A DNA stretch of 64,000 bases. Source: Rhodosorus marinus (lineage: Eukaryota; Rhodophyta; Stylonematophyceae; Stylonematales; Stylonemataceae). Under the pieces are notes generated by a model that ran no database searches, was not told where the DNA came from, and saw nothing but the letters and a program-made list of their open reading frames with translations. The position numbers were made by a program, and so were the translations under genes. The DNA lies in NCBI GenBank assembly GCA_029953675.1, contig JAMWBK010000001.1:1-64000 (forward strand), given 5' to 3'. Below are positions 1 through 9,423 of this stretch, piece after piece. Each line of letters opens with the position of its first letter. Position 1 is the first letter of the stretch.

Positions 1-498
1 CGTTAGTCTAACGTAACCCCAGACTAACGTAACCCCAGACTAACGTAACCCCAGACTAACGTAACCCCAGACTAACGTAACCCCAGACTAACGTAACCCC
101 AGACTAACGTAACCCCAGACTAACGTAACCCCAGACTAACGTAACCCCAGACTAACGTAACCCCAGACTAACGTAACCCCAGACTAACGTAACCCCAGAC
201 TAACGTAACCCCAGACTAACGTAACCCCAGACTAACGTAACCCCAGACTAACGTAACCCCAGACTAACGTAACCCCAGACTAACGTAACCCCAGACTAAC
301 GTAACCCCAGACTAACGTAACCCCAAACTAACGTAACCCCAGACTAACGTAACCCCAGACTAACGTAACCCCAGACTAACGTAACCCCAGACTAACGTAA
401 CCCCAGACTAACGTAACCCCAGACTAACGTAACCCCAGACTAACGTAACCCCAGACTAACGTAACCCCAGACTAACGTAACCCCAGACTAACGTAACC
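1..498. repeat. 16-bp tandem repeat, candidate telomeric repeat tract
   Basis: Unit agactaacgtaacccc is repeated in perfect 16-bp register from 21 (29 full units to 484, then a partial unit to 498). Only one variant unit is visible, at about 325 (aaacta for agacta). The strand running 5' to 3' inward from the window edge is C-rich, so the opposite strand ends in G-rich TTACGTTAGTCTGGGG, which is the usual polarity of a left telomere. The unit contains GTTAG and GGGG blocks like telomerase products but is far longer than the common 6-9 nt repeats. Single variant units recur inside the window at 512-531, about 14389-14400, 19267-19285 and, in reverse orientation, 39755-39775. A subtelomeric satellite is the alternative reading. 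Confidence 0.8.
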
Positions 499-534
499 AC
501 CATTTCCTCGAACCCAGACTAACGTAACTCCGTT
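499..534. other. Junction between repeat tract and retroelement, with variant repeat unit
   Basis: After the perfect tract a short unique stretch (accatttcctcgaa) is followed by one variant unit, cccagactaacgtaactcc, with TCC in place of CCC. The first retroelement coding sequence starts immediately after it. The same variant unit lies between two later retroelement copies at 19267-19285, so it is probably a by-product of element insertion at the repeat. Confidence 0.6.
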
Positions 535-1594
535 ATGAACGGAAGGTTCTCCACGATGTGGGAACACCTTACTGCTCACAGCAAAACCCTTGACACCACC
601 TGCATCGCACCTCCGCCGCCTCAGATACGCCACCGACAGAAACGAGCCCTACAACTCGCCAAAGCTCAACGTCTGTCCCAGTCTAGCCAACTCCTCCTGG
701 CCACCGATCTCGCCTCGAAGACTCCTGCCGCCTGGCGCGTTCTGGCTACGCTCTTCCCTGAGTACGAGGCCGCATCACTCTCCTCGGAGCTTGAATACGC
801 CCTACAGGCAAAGCTCAACGGACCGGAACGCAAGATATGGGACCCGACTTTGGCCTCTGACGAGAGCCTCCTGTCAACGCTGGAACACCTACCGTACGCC
901 ACAGCCCCCGGGCCGAGTGGACTCAAAGCCCAACATCTGCGAAGTCTCAAAATGACAACGCAACCGGTACTTGTGCGCTTCCTTCGCAAGCTTGCCACCA
1001 CTCCGGAGAGCTTCCCTGACGTGTTTCTCAAGCCATGCGCAGCAACCGACTCCTCGCGAAAGACAAGCGAACGTCTGCCGAAGCTAGACAAGGGCACCCG
1101 CTTCGTCTACGCCCGCTAGGGATTCCTGAGGTACTACGGAAGGCTGTCACCCAGTGGACACTTCGCGCTGTCGCCACGCCTCTCCGCGACTTTCTGCTCC
1201 CGGAACAACTCGGCATCTCGAACAGGTGGCTGCGAACATGCCATACACCTCGCGGAAGCTCACCTCGCAGCGCGCCCAAATGACTTGCTCCTCAAACTTG
1301 ACCTCGCAAACCGGATCATCGAGCTAGCTTTCCCCGAATTGAAGTCGCTTATGACAATGAGCTACGGACCACGAGGCGAGAGCGCCCCGCTCCAATTCGG
1401 ATGGCGAGACAGCGATGTCGAGGACTGGCTCCAGCTCCGAGCCTGGACTAGAGTCCAACAAGGCGACCCGCTGGGACCCGCTCTACACGCGCTAGCCCTG
1501 TCCTCACTCGCCACGAGCACTACGAGACCGGTTTCCGACGATCACTATTACCGCAATCCATGACGACCTCACCTTACTCAGCCCTCTGAAGGAC

Positions 1595-2758
1595 GTGAAA
1601 GAAGCGCTAGACTGGAGCGAACACCACCTCCCCGAAATAGGCGCACAACTTCAAAGGACGAAATGCGAGCTTTTCGGACTCCAACTAAGGACGACCAGAT
1701 TCGTCAACAGGGAAATTCCCGACGTACATGTCACCCGGGACGGAATCCAACTTTATTCCATCCCTACTGGCACACGGACCTACGTCCATCACGCGAACAG
1801 GAAGCTAGAACGAGAACACGAAAAACTAGTCCAAGAGGTCATTCGTCTACCGACCACTGAGCTCCAAATTAAACTGTGCCTATTCCGCTACTGCGCAGGA
1901 CTGCGTCTGGGCTTTGCTCTACGCACGCTCGCCCTACAATATGGAGCCACTCTTGCACGCGAAGCCGATCGCATCTCGCTTCTGGAACTCGACAAACTTT
2001 TTGGCTCGCTCCTCAAAGGCCAGGGCCTCACAGGACCCGCAAAAGACGTGGTCGAAGCGCAGATCCAGCTCCCTTGCCGATGGGGTGGCGCAGGCCTAGC
2101 GATGAGAACACGAATACAACCCCTCGCCTTCTTCAGTAGTTGGCGACAGACTCTGAAACACAATTGGACTGGATCTAGCCACCTAGGAGCGCTACTCGAT
2201 GCCTGCACATCGACGAACCTCACCGAGCACCATGACATTCGACTCCTGCTACGCTCGAGGGATCAACTTGGAGAACAATTACTCGAAGCGAGCTTGCATT
2301 CTAAACGCAGTCTGGCACGAGGAACACCGGCCCCCATACTCCGCCTTACAGAATGGCAGTCGTTGGAGAGCCGGGGACAAGCAGAGAACCCGCACACACC
2401 ACCCGAGAGGCCCTTGATCGGTTCAACCCAAAAACTCCTCTCCAACTGGAGTCACCGACGGGCATTCGAGGAATTGGTGGAGAACGCGGAGATCAGCGAG
2501 ACGGCACGTGCGCGCATACGCTCCTGCAAGGGATCTGGAGGAGGTACTTGTCTGCGAGACTTGCCAAGGAAACACGGACGCGGCCTAAGTAGCGGAGAAC
2601 TGAACCTGAGCCTTCGACAACTGTTGGGATTGCCGTTGCCGGGTGTACGAACACTTAGTACGTGTACGATCTGTTCACAACCACACGACGCTGCAGGCAT
2701 TCAACGCCTTCACCATTCATTGCACCAGCTCTACCGGGAGCTGGACAATTTGGCATAA
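1595..2758 (+). pseudogene. RT thumb / C-terminal fragment of family 1 element
   Basis: This is the longest open stretch of the telomere-adjacent element (about 387 codons), with no start codon of its own that makes sense. It continues from the RT catalytic region and ends near a Cys-x2-Cys stretch (CTICSQPH) at about 2660-2690. That may be the remnant of the zinc knuckle that precedes the endonuclease domain in the other families. It is separated by a frame change from the endonuclease fragment that begins at 2808. Confidence 0.7.
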
Positions 2759-2807
2759 CATGGTCAGGGACGCACTGGCGACAGTGCTGAGACAATGACG
2801 ACTAGAA

Positions 2808-3215
2808 GTGACAGTAGAACCGACTGGACACTACCAAGGCAGCCGGTTTCGGCCTGACATTCTAGCCCGACACCCACGAACAGGCAAGCGCTACGTGATC
2901 GATGTGAAGGTGACCTCGCCGTTGCAAAGAACACACGAACACAAAGCGTCTTGGGAGACCGGGTATGCGGCACACAAAGCGAAAAAGTTTAAAGAGTCCA
3001 AATACCGTGACAGTATCGGAGGACACAACGACGACATCTTCATCCCCTTCTGTCTGCAAACATTTGGGCTGATGGGACAACAAGCGAGTGAGTTCCTCAA
3101 GGAAGCGACTATACACCTGGATCAGCGGGCAACGCAAGTAAGTGAGGCTCGGGCGATCTTGAACCGCACTCTGTGGTTCTGTGGAACAGCAAGCAGTTAT
3201 TCTAATGGGAGCTAA
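2808..3215 (+). pseudogene. Restriction-like endonuclease (RLE) domain fragment, family 1
   Basis: The 135-codon frame contains RPDILARHPRTGKRYVIDVK. The two aspartates are separated by exactly 14 residues and followed by V-K, the layout of PD-(D/E)xK nucleases in R2/CRE/NeSL-type elements. The downstream residues are helical and rich in Lys and Gln. Among the copies in the window this is the one where the signature is closest to the textbook form. It is out of frame with the upstream RT and has no start codon context, so it is treated as a pseudogene segment. Confidence 0.7.
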
Positions 3216-3817
3216 TATTGCGTTGATCAAATCCCAACGGTAGCTGTGGCCCCTCAACAAGGTACTGTGTATTGTTTGAAATACACCAATAGAGGTGAGT
3301 CCCTAGCCCAATACAATAGCCCTTTGTACAACTTTCGAATTTCCTGCATCCTATTGAATGCCCCCCTGGTACGTGAATTTTTGCATCCAGACGTTTCTAT
3401 TATCAGTCCAGTCCCAGAACAACCATAGGCCAATCCACGGCCGGGGTAACCTATAATGTTCCCGATATTAATCGAGCTCGCAGATTGGGAACTGAGGGAG
3501 TAGCATTGTTGGACAGAGTCGACTACTAACACTGAGGACTTATAAGCACTAGATGTGATTCGTAGTTTGTCAGCTACTAGAGCAATAAGGATCAAGCCTG
3601 GGTAGGACTAGGGTTTTGCGCGCTTGCACCTGATGAACGCTTTCCCTAACTCCAAAGATCTCAGAGACTGGTATTGCATAATAGTGATCCTAGAAGCCTT
3701 CAATTACTGGTTGGTTCGGTATAAAGTGGTATATGAGCTGAGGAGATATGACACTCATAAACCTAGCTTTGTTTAACCCTTGCGCCTCCGCTTTTGAGAG
3801 TCTATTATGGTCTGCAA
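3216..3817. other. Non-coding stretch
   Basis: No recognisable gene is seen. Short frames on both strands lack family motifs. The sequence is less GC-rich than the flanking element and may include its 3' untranslated region, but the 3' hairpin found in family 2 elements is absent. Confidence 0.5.
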
Positions 3818-4033
3818 GAATCGGGAGGATAATCTGGAGGATAAATCTGGAGGATAAATCGGGAGGGCAAATCGGGAGATAAATCGGGAGGATAAATCGG
3901 GACGATAAATCGGGACGATAAATCGGGAGGATAAATCGGGAGGATAAAGGGAGGATAGTCGGGGGGATAATGGGGAGGGTAATCGGAAGGATAATCGGGA
4001 GGAGAATCGGTAGGACAATCGGCAGGATAGAAA
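3818..4033. repeat. Degenerate 13-bp purine-rich minisatellite
   Basis: About 15 imperfect tandem units built on aaatcgggaggat, with the centre most regular and the edges decayed. A long frame on the minus strand through it is only the repeat translated (Leu/Ser/Arg-rich) and is not considered a gene. Confidence 0.8.
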
Positions 4034-4836
4034 TCCCCCCTGGTTTAAAAGAGTCCCATCCTTACTTTTCATTTGACATGGACCCAAAACTTTTTGTCGA
4101 GAATCTAATTTATTCAATCATATTGCCTTTCTCTGGAATCGTGAGCTAATTTCGGTGGTATGTACCCTTAGAATCGAGAAAGGATAGAAAAAAGAAATAT
4201 GTGCATGTTCCAACACCAAAGTAATGCACGCCTATTCTCAGAGTTAATATCATTAAACAAAAACAACGTTTGTATCATTAAATTTATTTGGACAGCGATC
4301 CTAATCCCCGTTTTCTCCGAAATATTTTGTAATCCAATCGTCTTCAGGAACCTCCGACAAGAAAAGTGCAGTGGTTAATCAATTATGCTTTTCTGATTTT
4401 GAGCTACGGAGAGTTTCGGATCCACACGCTGGAGGCTGCACTCAACTCACTGCTCTCGTTGAGTCAGAAACTGTTCCAGAAGGACTCTGTTCAGTCCTGC
4501 TACATTTCGCGGAAGAAAAATTCCTGTATAATTTCCCCTCAAATCATTTTTTAGATTAACAAACCTATTTTTCGTGTGGGTTAGCCCAACATTGACTGCA
4601 CGGAGCCACACGGGCAGTTGTTTGTTCGTTGCACTTTCAACGGGTTGGGGGGTGGGGGAGAGATCGCTGAGGTACAATTGACGGCAGTGGAGTAAGCTCT
4701 GCGGACCGGGGATCTGGATCAATCGTATTGCGATTCCCACTGGTTTTTTTTAGCCGTGACTCTAGCCATCTGAAATCCTGTATAGATCCCCAAAAATCTA
4801 CCCCAGACTATAGTAGGGGAAAGGAAGCGCGTCGGT
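4034..4836. other. Non-coding stretch
   Basis: AT-richer DNA with two short overlapping plus-strand frames around 4366-4559 that resemble nothing known. No RNA gene or repeat was recognised. Confidence 0.45.
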
Positions 4837-4849
4837 ATGGAATCCAGCG

Positions 4850-5215
4850 TTGCTGTAGGAAAAAACGCTCTCCCGCAGCAGCAGATAACGCCTAGCCTGA
4901 GGATTTGGAACGCAAGATCAACGTACGTAGTTCGGCGGCTATCGTCACAGGTAGCCCCCCCGCGAGGTCGGCAACTCGGCGTTCGTCATTTTCCCAGCAC
5001 TAGGCAGAGGTTTTTCTCGCTCGATTTCGAGACCAGATTGCCGTACGATGGGGCGCAGCAGCTCGCGATACAGCAGGTTCAGGATCCGTGTATGTTGGCG
5101 GGTGGGAGCTCCTTTCACAGTCGGGCAGCTAGCGAGCAAGTGAGCTCCAAATCCGCGGGAGCTTCGTAGCTGAAGGCTTAGAGGGCATGGCGAGCCCCTT
5201 TCGGAGGGCCATGGA
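4850..5215 (-). mobile_element. Fragment of family 3 retroelement C-terminus
   Basis: Read on the minus strand, this stretch encodes LASCP-VKGA-TR-HTRILNLLYRE and EIEREKPLP, matching the better copy at 23690-24556 nearly residue for residue. It then continues, after frame changes, into a decayed match to that copy's YVDLAVPNPQASRY block. It is therefore the zinc-knuckle-to-endonuclease segment of the same family, broken by small indels. Confidence 0.75.
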
Positions 5216-5888
5216 AGAGCGGGCTGTTAGGTCATAAAAATAATTATATGTATGCATCTACATATATATATTGCACACACTCTGTTGTATGAAGAATTCA
5301 CTGCAAACTTTTTTGCGCATCCTCATCTTGGGACGATATCACTACTGTAATAAATCAGATCACACCTCGCCATGCGGAATTGGAACTTCTGGTTGCTGAA
5401 CGATTCGCTAAGGTCAAATCAAGGGATCGTTCACGCCCGTACTCTATGTCCTGACAACACTTTTCCCTGGCACGTTTAGCTTCGCTGATTTTAAACTTTA
5501 GAAAGAATCGGATCCCCTGTCCTTCCCCAGAAAGAATCGGATCCCCAGTAAGAATCGGATCCCCAGTCCTTCGAGGCTCCTTTATCTTTGATTTGTTTTG
5601 CGGAATCTCTAGCCCCGCATTGGCTGAAGCGAGGCAACGCGAAGGCCCAAACAGTGAAGAAATGCACACAGGCGGGAAATGGACCTTGGGGCATGGAAAG
5701 TGGGCAAAAATCGAACAGCCCTCGTGCCCACCAGCAAATCCACCCATGCTCGACGTAATTGCACAACTCTACTCAAGAGAATAAGTACGCCTCTTTTTGA
5801 TGCTCAGCGAAGTCGAGAGCGGAGTCTTGGTAGATTTGGGGGTTCAGAGGAGAAAGAAGCTGGACACGGAGAGAGGGGTTGAGGAGAG
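5216..5888. other. Upstream region of the Cys-rich gene, with a short direct repeat
   Basis: AT-rich at 5236-5275, then a three-fold short direct repeat (core agaatcggatcccc) between about 5500 and 5565. Overlapping frames on both strands show no family signature. The segment probably contains the promoter and 5' UTR of the gene starting at 5889. Confidence 0.45.
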
Positions 5889-7841
5889 ATGGGGTCTTGC
5901 GCACTTGTAGCACTCGTACTGGCCGCAGTCCTTGCTGTCGTTCAATGTCAGGACTGCTCCAGTGATCCACGAAGCGGAGCGTTTGAATATTCAGAGTTTT
6001 GTAGACCACTCCGTGACAGGAATGGGGTCCGATATGGTGAAGTGTGTGCGGACACGAAGTTAAACGACAATATTGTGGCCGAGTTCCCCCCGAGCTGTAT
6101 GAGGCTCAAGTTCAGAGCTGATGAAGGATATCAACTCAATAAGCTGCGAGGAGGGGGCCACTTTGGTGAGCCTCCTGAAAAACAGGATAGATTTACGTCC
6201 TACCGGGACATCGATAGTTGGAAGTCAGTAAATGGGATAGTAGACCCGGTTACAGTAGCCAGGATTCTCATCTGTCCGGAGGAATTAGCCGGAATGTCTG
6301 AGTGCTGCGGAGGAACTGTCAATGCAGTCGCTTACGCCGTAGTCAGTTCAATCCCCGATGGTGAGGAAATCCGTGCTTTTCTCGGTGCCAACGAAGATAC
6401 GGATGACCTATGTACGACACGAGAGGCAGACAACACGACCTCCTGTACCGTTGAGATTCAGTGTGAGGCTTGCGCGGGGGATCAGTGCCGAGGGTTAGGG
6501 GGTGTTTGTTCCGCGATTGGCGACTTTCTCTGCCCCGCTCCAAGGGTATGTCGTTCTTTAATGCGCTAAACGTTTAGAACGAATCACGGAGGCCTTGAGT
6601 CCATCAGGACTGGTTTCCTTCAGAAAAACGCGCTTGGGGTTATTCCATGCTTTACAATCTGAGGGATAGTGAGTGTGTTGCAAACGGCTGACAAGTTGCA
6701 CCAACCTCTCTGACGTGATAGGTACCATACCTTCCAGAAGGTGATGAGTTCTGCGCATGTTGTGGAGAGGACTCGTGCTTGGATGGCTTCGACTGCATTG
6801 CACTTGACGATCCTGTTTGCCCGGACGCTTCGGTAAGTACTAGTCCACCTTCTGAATCAGCCTCTCCTTCCCTGGGACATTGCAAACAAGCTGAGACGAG
6901 ACCGTCCCCGGGTCTAACAACGCCAGGTGCTACTTAATCAAGACGGGGCATGTACTTGCGCGTGCGTGGCTGAGGGTACATGCTTTGCGGAGACAGAGAA
7001 CGTCTGCGTCACTTATTATGCATATGGGCTATTGAATTGCGACGGCGCGACTGAGCCCTTCAGAGACGAAAATGGTTTCTGTGCTTGCGGATGCACGGCT
7101 ACGGATACATGCGTTTTGGAGGGCTCTACCGACTGTATTAAAACTGCGGACTTCAACTGTTCTAATTCCGCAGAGGTAAGTTCCGATAAACCCCTGATTG
7201 GAAATGCCGCGAACGAAGATTTGTAAACCATTTGCAGCTGGCTTACTTCGTCCCGGCTGTACGTCTTATAACTGCGTTCTCCATGGTAGGATCCCGTCAG
7301 AGCTGATGACGGAACATGCTCTTGTGAGATCCAGTGCCCGTTGGGTACCTGCTTTGTCGTGAACTTTGCGTGCATCAACGCTGGAGGATCCTGCAACAAC
7401 AACAGCGTAAGTCCAAGGAAAAGCTCAAGCTCCGTTTCCAGAACAATTCTGACAGAAGAGTTCATCCCTTTCTACTTGGACCTCGCGGGCATCTGTGCGT
7501 CTACGAACCTCGTCTAGGCTGGATTTTCGGGCTTTCTGGGAAGAGGTGCGGACGGTTTAATATGCGATTGCTGCAATCCGGCGACCTCGTGTATTGACGA
7601 ACAGACTGACGTGTGTATCCTCCTTAGCGAATTTCCTTGCTCAAGCCCATCTGATGTACGTGATGAACTTTCCCCCACCGACTTTATGACACTCCTGCTC
7701 ACGATTTTGCTCTCGTTCTGGACGCGCTTTTCTTCCACCTTCGACTATAACGGACTCGGCCCTTTTTCTTCCTATATCCCTCTGCCTTAGGTTGCATTCG
7801 CCAATGGCGCGAACAAAGGATATTGCACGTGCCCCTCGTAA
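5889..7841 (+). CDS. Secreted Cys-rich modular protein, six exons (unknown function)
   Basis: Proposed exons: 5889-6545, 6722-6832, 6927-7175, 7290-7406, 7518-7655 and 7791-7841 (stop TAA 7839-7841), giving about 440 residues. All five introns are GT-AG, 94-176 nt long, and lie in phase 0. The N-terminus is a signal peptide (MGSCALVALVLAAVLAVVQC). Residues of roughly 25-180 form a domain I do not recognise. From about 185 onward the protein is a chain of Cys-rich modules following roughly G-x-C-x-C-x-C-x4-TC-x7-C, one per exon, except exon 3, which carries two. Such modules are probably disulfide-bonded and extracellular. There is no membrane anchor at the C-terminus. The gene sits alone among retroelement remnants 6-8 kb from the chromosome end. 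Function unknown; a cell-wall, matrix or adhesion role is only a guess. Confidence 0.75.
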
Positions 7842-7849
7842 AACTTCAC

Positions 7850-7878
7850 TTGGCAGCTGCCTAGTAGGCAGCTGCCAA
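7850..7878. terminator. Perfect 12-bp inverted repeat just after the stop codon
   Basis: TTGGCAGCTGCC at 7850-7861 and its exact complement at 7867-7878 are separated by TAGTA. The hairpin begins 9 nt after the stop of the Cys-rich gene, so it would lie in the 3' UTR and could act in RNA processing or stability. A diverged copy of the surrounding segment (half of the hairpin) lies at about 8247-8290, so it may instead belong to a small dispersed repeat. Confidence 0.5.
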
Positions 7879-8685
7879 CTGCAGACTAGCGTTTACGACT
7901 AGCGGAAAACTGTACGTTCTACACTCCAAAACAATGCAGTTGGTTTCGTAGGTAGATCAAGAAAGCCTTGGAGTGTATTTCTTCACTCGCAGGACCTACT
8001 AAAGTGACTTCCATTTGCACAAGAAGATACAAGTGTGTTCAAGCGACCCTGATTGCTGCAAGAAAGCATCCAAATAGAGGCTTGTTTAGAGATGAGAGTA
8101 ATTGCCCTAAACAAGAACCTCACAGCCAACACATGGCATTTTCTAAGCTATGGTCCTCATTTCAATCCGATAAAAAGTCATCCGATTGCGTGCTGTAAAT
8201 ATCGGACCTGAATGTCGCAACACATGCGTAGCTGTAGTTTTGCAGTAACTGTAAACTTTACTGGGCAGTTGCCTACTGCAGCGTATCACTATTTCTATTA
8301 CTATCAGGGGAAAACTTACGCCTACCGGGGTCTCCTGCTACGTTCAACAGAAAAAACATGGACCAGTGGATTCGCAAATTGGTCCACGCGCAAAGCGCCT
8401 AGGGCTATCTCTGCGTTCCTCGCCATAATTGCCTGTTGATCTGAGCCCGAACATTGCTCAGTTCTAAGCTCCGGGGGTAGCAAACGCTTGCAACTATCTC
8501 GTAGAAATTCCTGCGCCATTTGTCCTGTACGCCCAAAGTTCTCGATCGCAATGGGAATGAACTTGTCACTGACTTCTCCACCGACATAGCCTCATTGTAA
8601 TGTGCCATTTTCCACCTCTCCCCTCGTTTCGCTGCATATCCATTCTCCGCTCACTACGCCTCAAACACTTCTCCTGCAGTAGCGA
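7879..8685. other. Non-coding stretch
   Basis: Contains a diverged duplicate of the 7836-7920 segment at about 8247-8330 (shared aactttac-tgggcag-tgcctactgcag and ggggaaaact elements). No gene is supported. Confidence 0.45.
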
Positions 8686-9119
8686 TGTAAGCGTCACGTC
8701 CGCAGATCTCCTCGTCTCCGATGCTGCCGCCAGACGTTCAGCATATGTTGACCTCGCGATTACATGCCCTGTGGCAAGCGCCCATCTCACGGCTGCCGCC
8801 CGCCGCGGGGAGCAGCGGCTTCGGCCCTTCGCCGCGTGCAGGAACGACGGTATGCTGAGAGTATGGCCAGCCTGCCTCGTGCTGAGGGTCGCTCCCACCG
8901 GTTCCCGCCTTTCATTGTGGAAAGCTTTGGTCAGGTGGAGAAGTCGGGTTTGGAGTGGTTGCGGAAATATTTTACTGAGCATCCTTTTGAATACGTGGAA
9001 CTATTGCGGAGTTTAAGTGTCTCTCTGTGGCGATATTCGAGTAGCATGCTTACCGAGGCGCGCCCCCATAGGCGCCTGAGTTTGCACGCTTCCCTACCTA
9101 GTTCTTAGTAGGCTATGCT
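8686..9119 (+). mobile_element. 5'-truncated family 2 retroelement (3' end only)
   Basis: Encodes the AD-x14-D endonuclease core (ADLLVSDAAARRSAYVD) and the end of the protein (SFGQVEKSGLEWLRK...SLWRYSSSML), followed by the typical stop and a shortened 3' tail (ggctatgctagtaa). A one-base change near 8815 puts the middle out of frame. The 3' stem-loop is incomplete. The fragment sits directly upstream of the near-complete copy at 9190. Confidence 0.8.
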
Positions 9120-9156
9120 AGTAACCAACATGCTAGTAAAGTCCAGTAACCAACAT
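9120..9156. repeat. 12-bp direct repeat flanking a 13-bp element-tail insert
   Basis: agtaaccaacat occurs at 9120-9131 and again at 9145-9156. The 13 bp between them, gctagtaaagtcc, equals the terminal tail of family 2 elements. This looks like a target-site duplication around an extremely short insertion. A 25-bp tandem duplication or template switching could give the same pattern. Confidence 0.5.
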
Positions 9157-9423
9157 TCATTGACGATCTGAATGAATTTGTTTGGCTGAGGGTTGGGGTT
9201 TTGTTTCTTTTTCGGTCGCGAGCGTGTTCGTTTACGGGAAGCGCTTCCTCTGGTACGCCTTCCCCTCGATTTTCCGCGGTGCGTCGTTTGCATTTGCAAC
9301 TACTTCTGTCTTCCGGGTGGGTGTGTTGCGGGGCCTTTCCTATTTGGGTTGGGTTTGGTCGATTATTCTCTCGGTGCGGTTTCATATAGGAGGTGCAACG
9401 TTTCCTTTGCGCATTCCCTCAGG

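Larger units (their letters stand above)
535..3215 (+). mobile_element. Decayed non-LTR retrotransposon, family 1 (5'-truncated, telomere-adjacent)
   Basis: This is a frame-broken reverse transcriptase gene read across four or more frames. 535-1119 carries a GPSGL motif (seen before the RT core in related copies here). 1035-1283 carries a RPLGIPEVLRK-like block. 1285-1563 carries VQQGDPLGP, an RT B-type motif. Near 1590 there is an IHDD sequence in the place of the catalytic YxDD box. 1595-2758 is the thumb and C-terminal part. 2808-3215 carries RPD-x14-DVK, a strong match to the PD-x12-14-D core of restriction-like endonucleases in early-branching non-LTR elements. No ORF1 is present, so the copy is 5'-truncated. 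Frameshifts make it non-functional. A related copy lies at 40200-43380. Confidence 0.85.

Noticed and set aside
1-498. CRISPR array
   Set aside because: The repeats are contiguous 16-bp units with no spacers, and the DNA is eukaryotic.
3773-4117. Leu/Ser/Arg-rich minus-strand protein
   Set aside because: Simply the translation of the 13-bp minisatellite.
8566-8982. Minus-strand 138-codon frame
   Set aside because: Mirror image of the family 2 endonuclease region on the plus strand, a GC-rich shadow.
9193-9423. N-terminal extension of ORF1 in copy A
   Set aside because: The open frame extends upstream without an ATG. The ATG at 9424 is conserved in position in copies B and C, and the upstream part matches their 5' UTRs.
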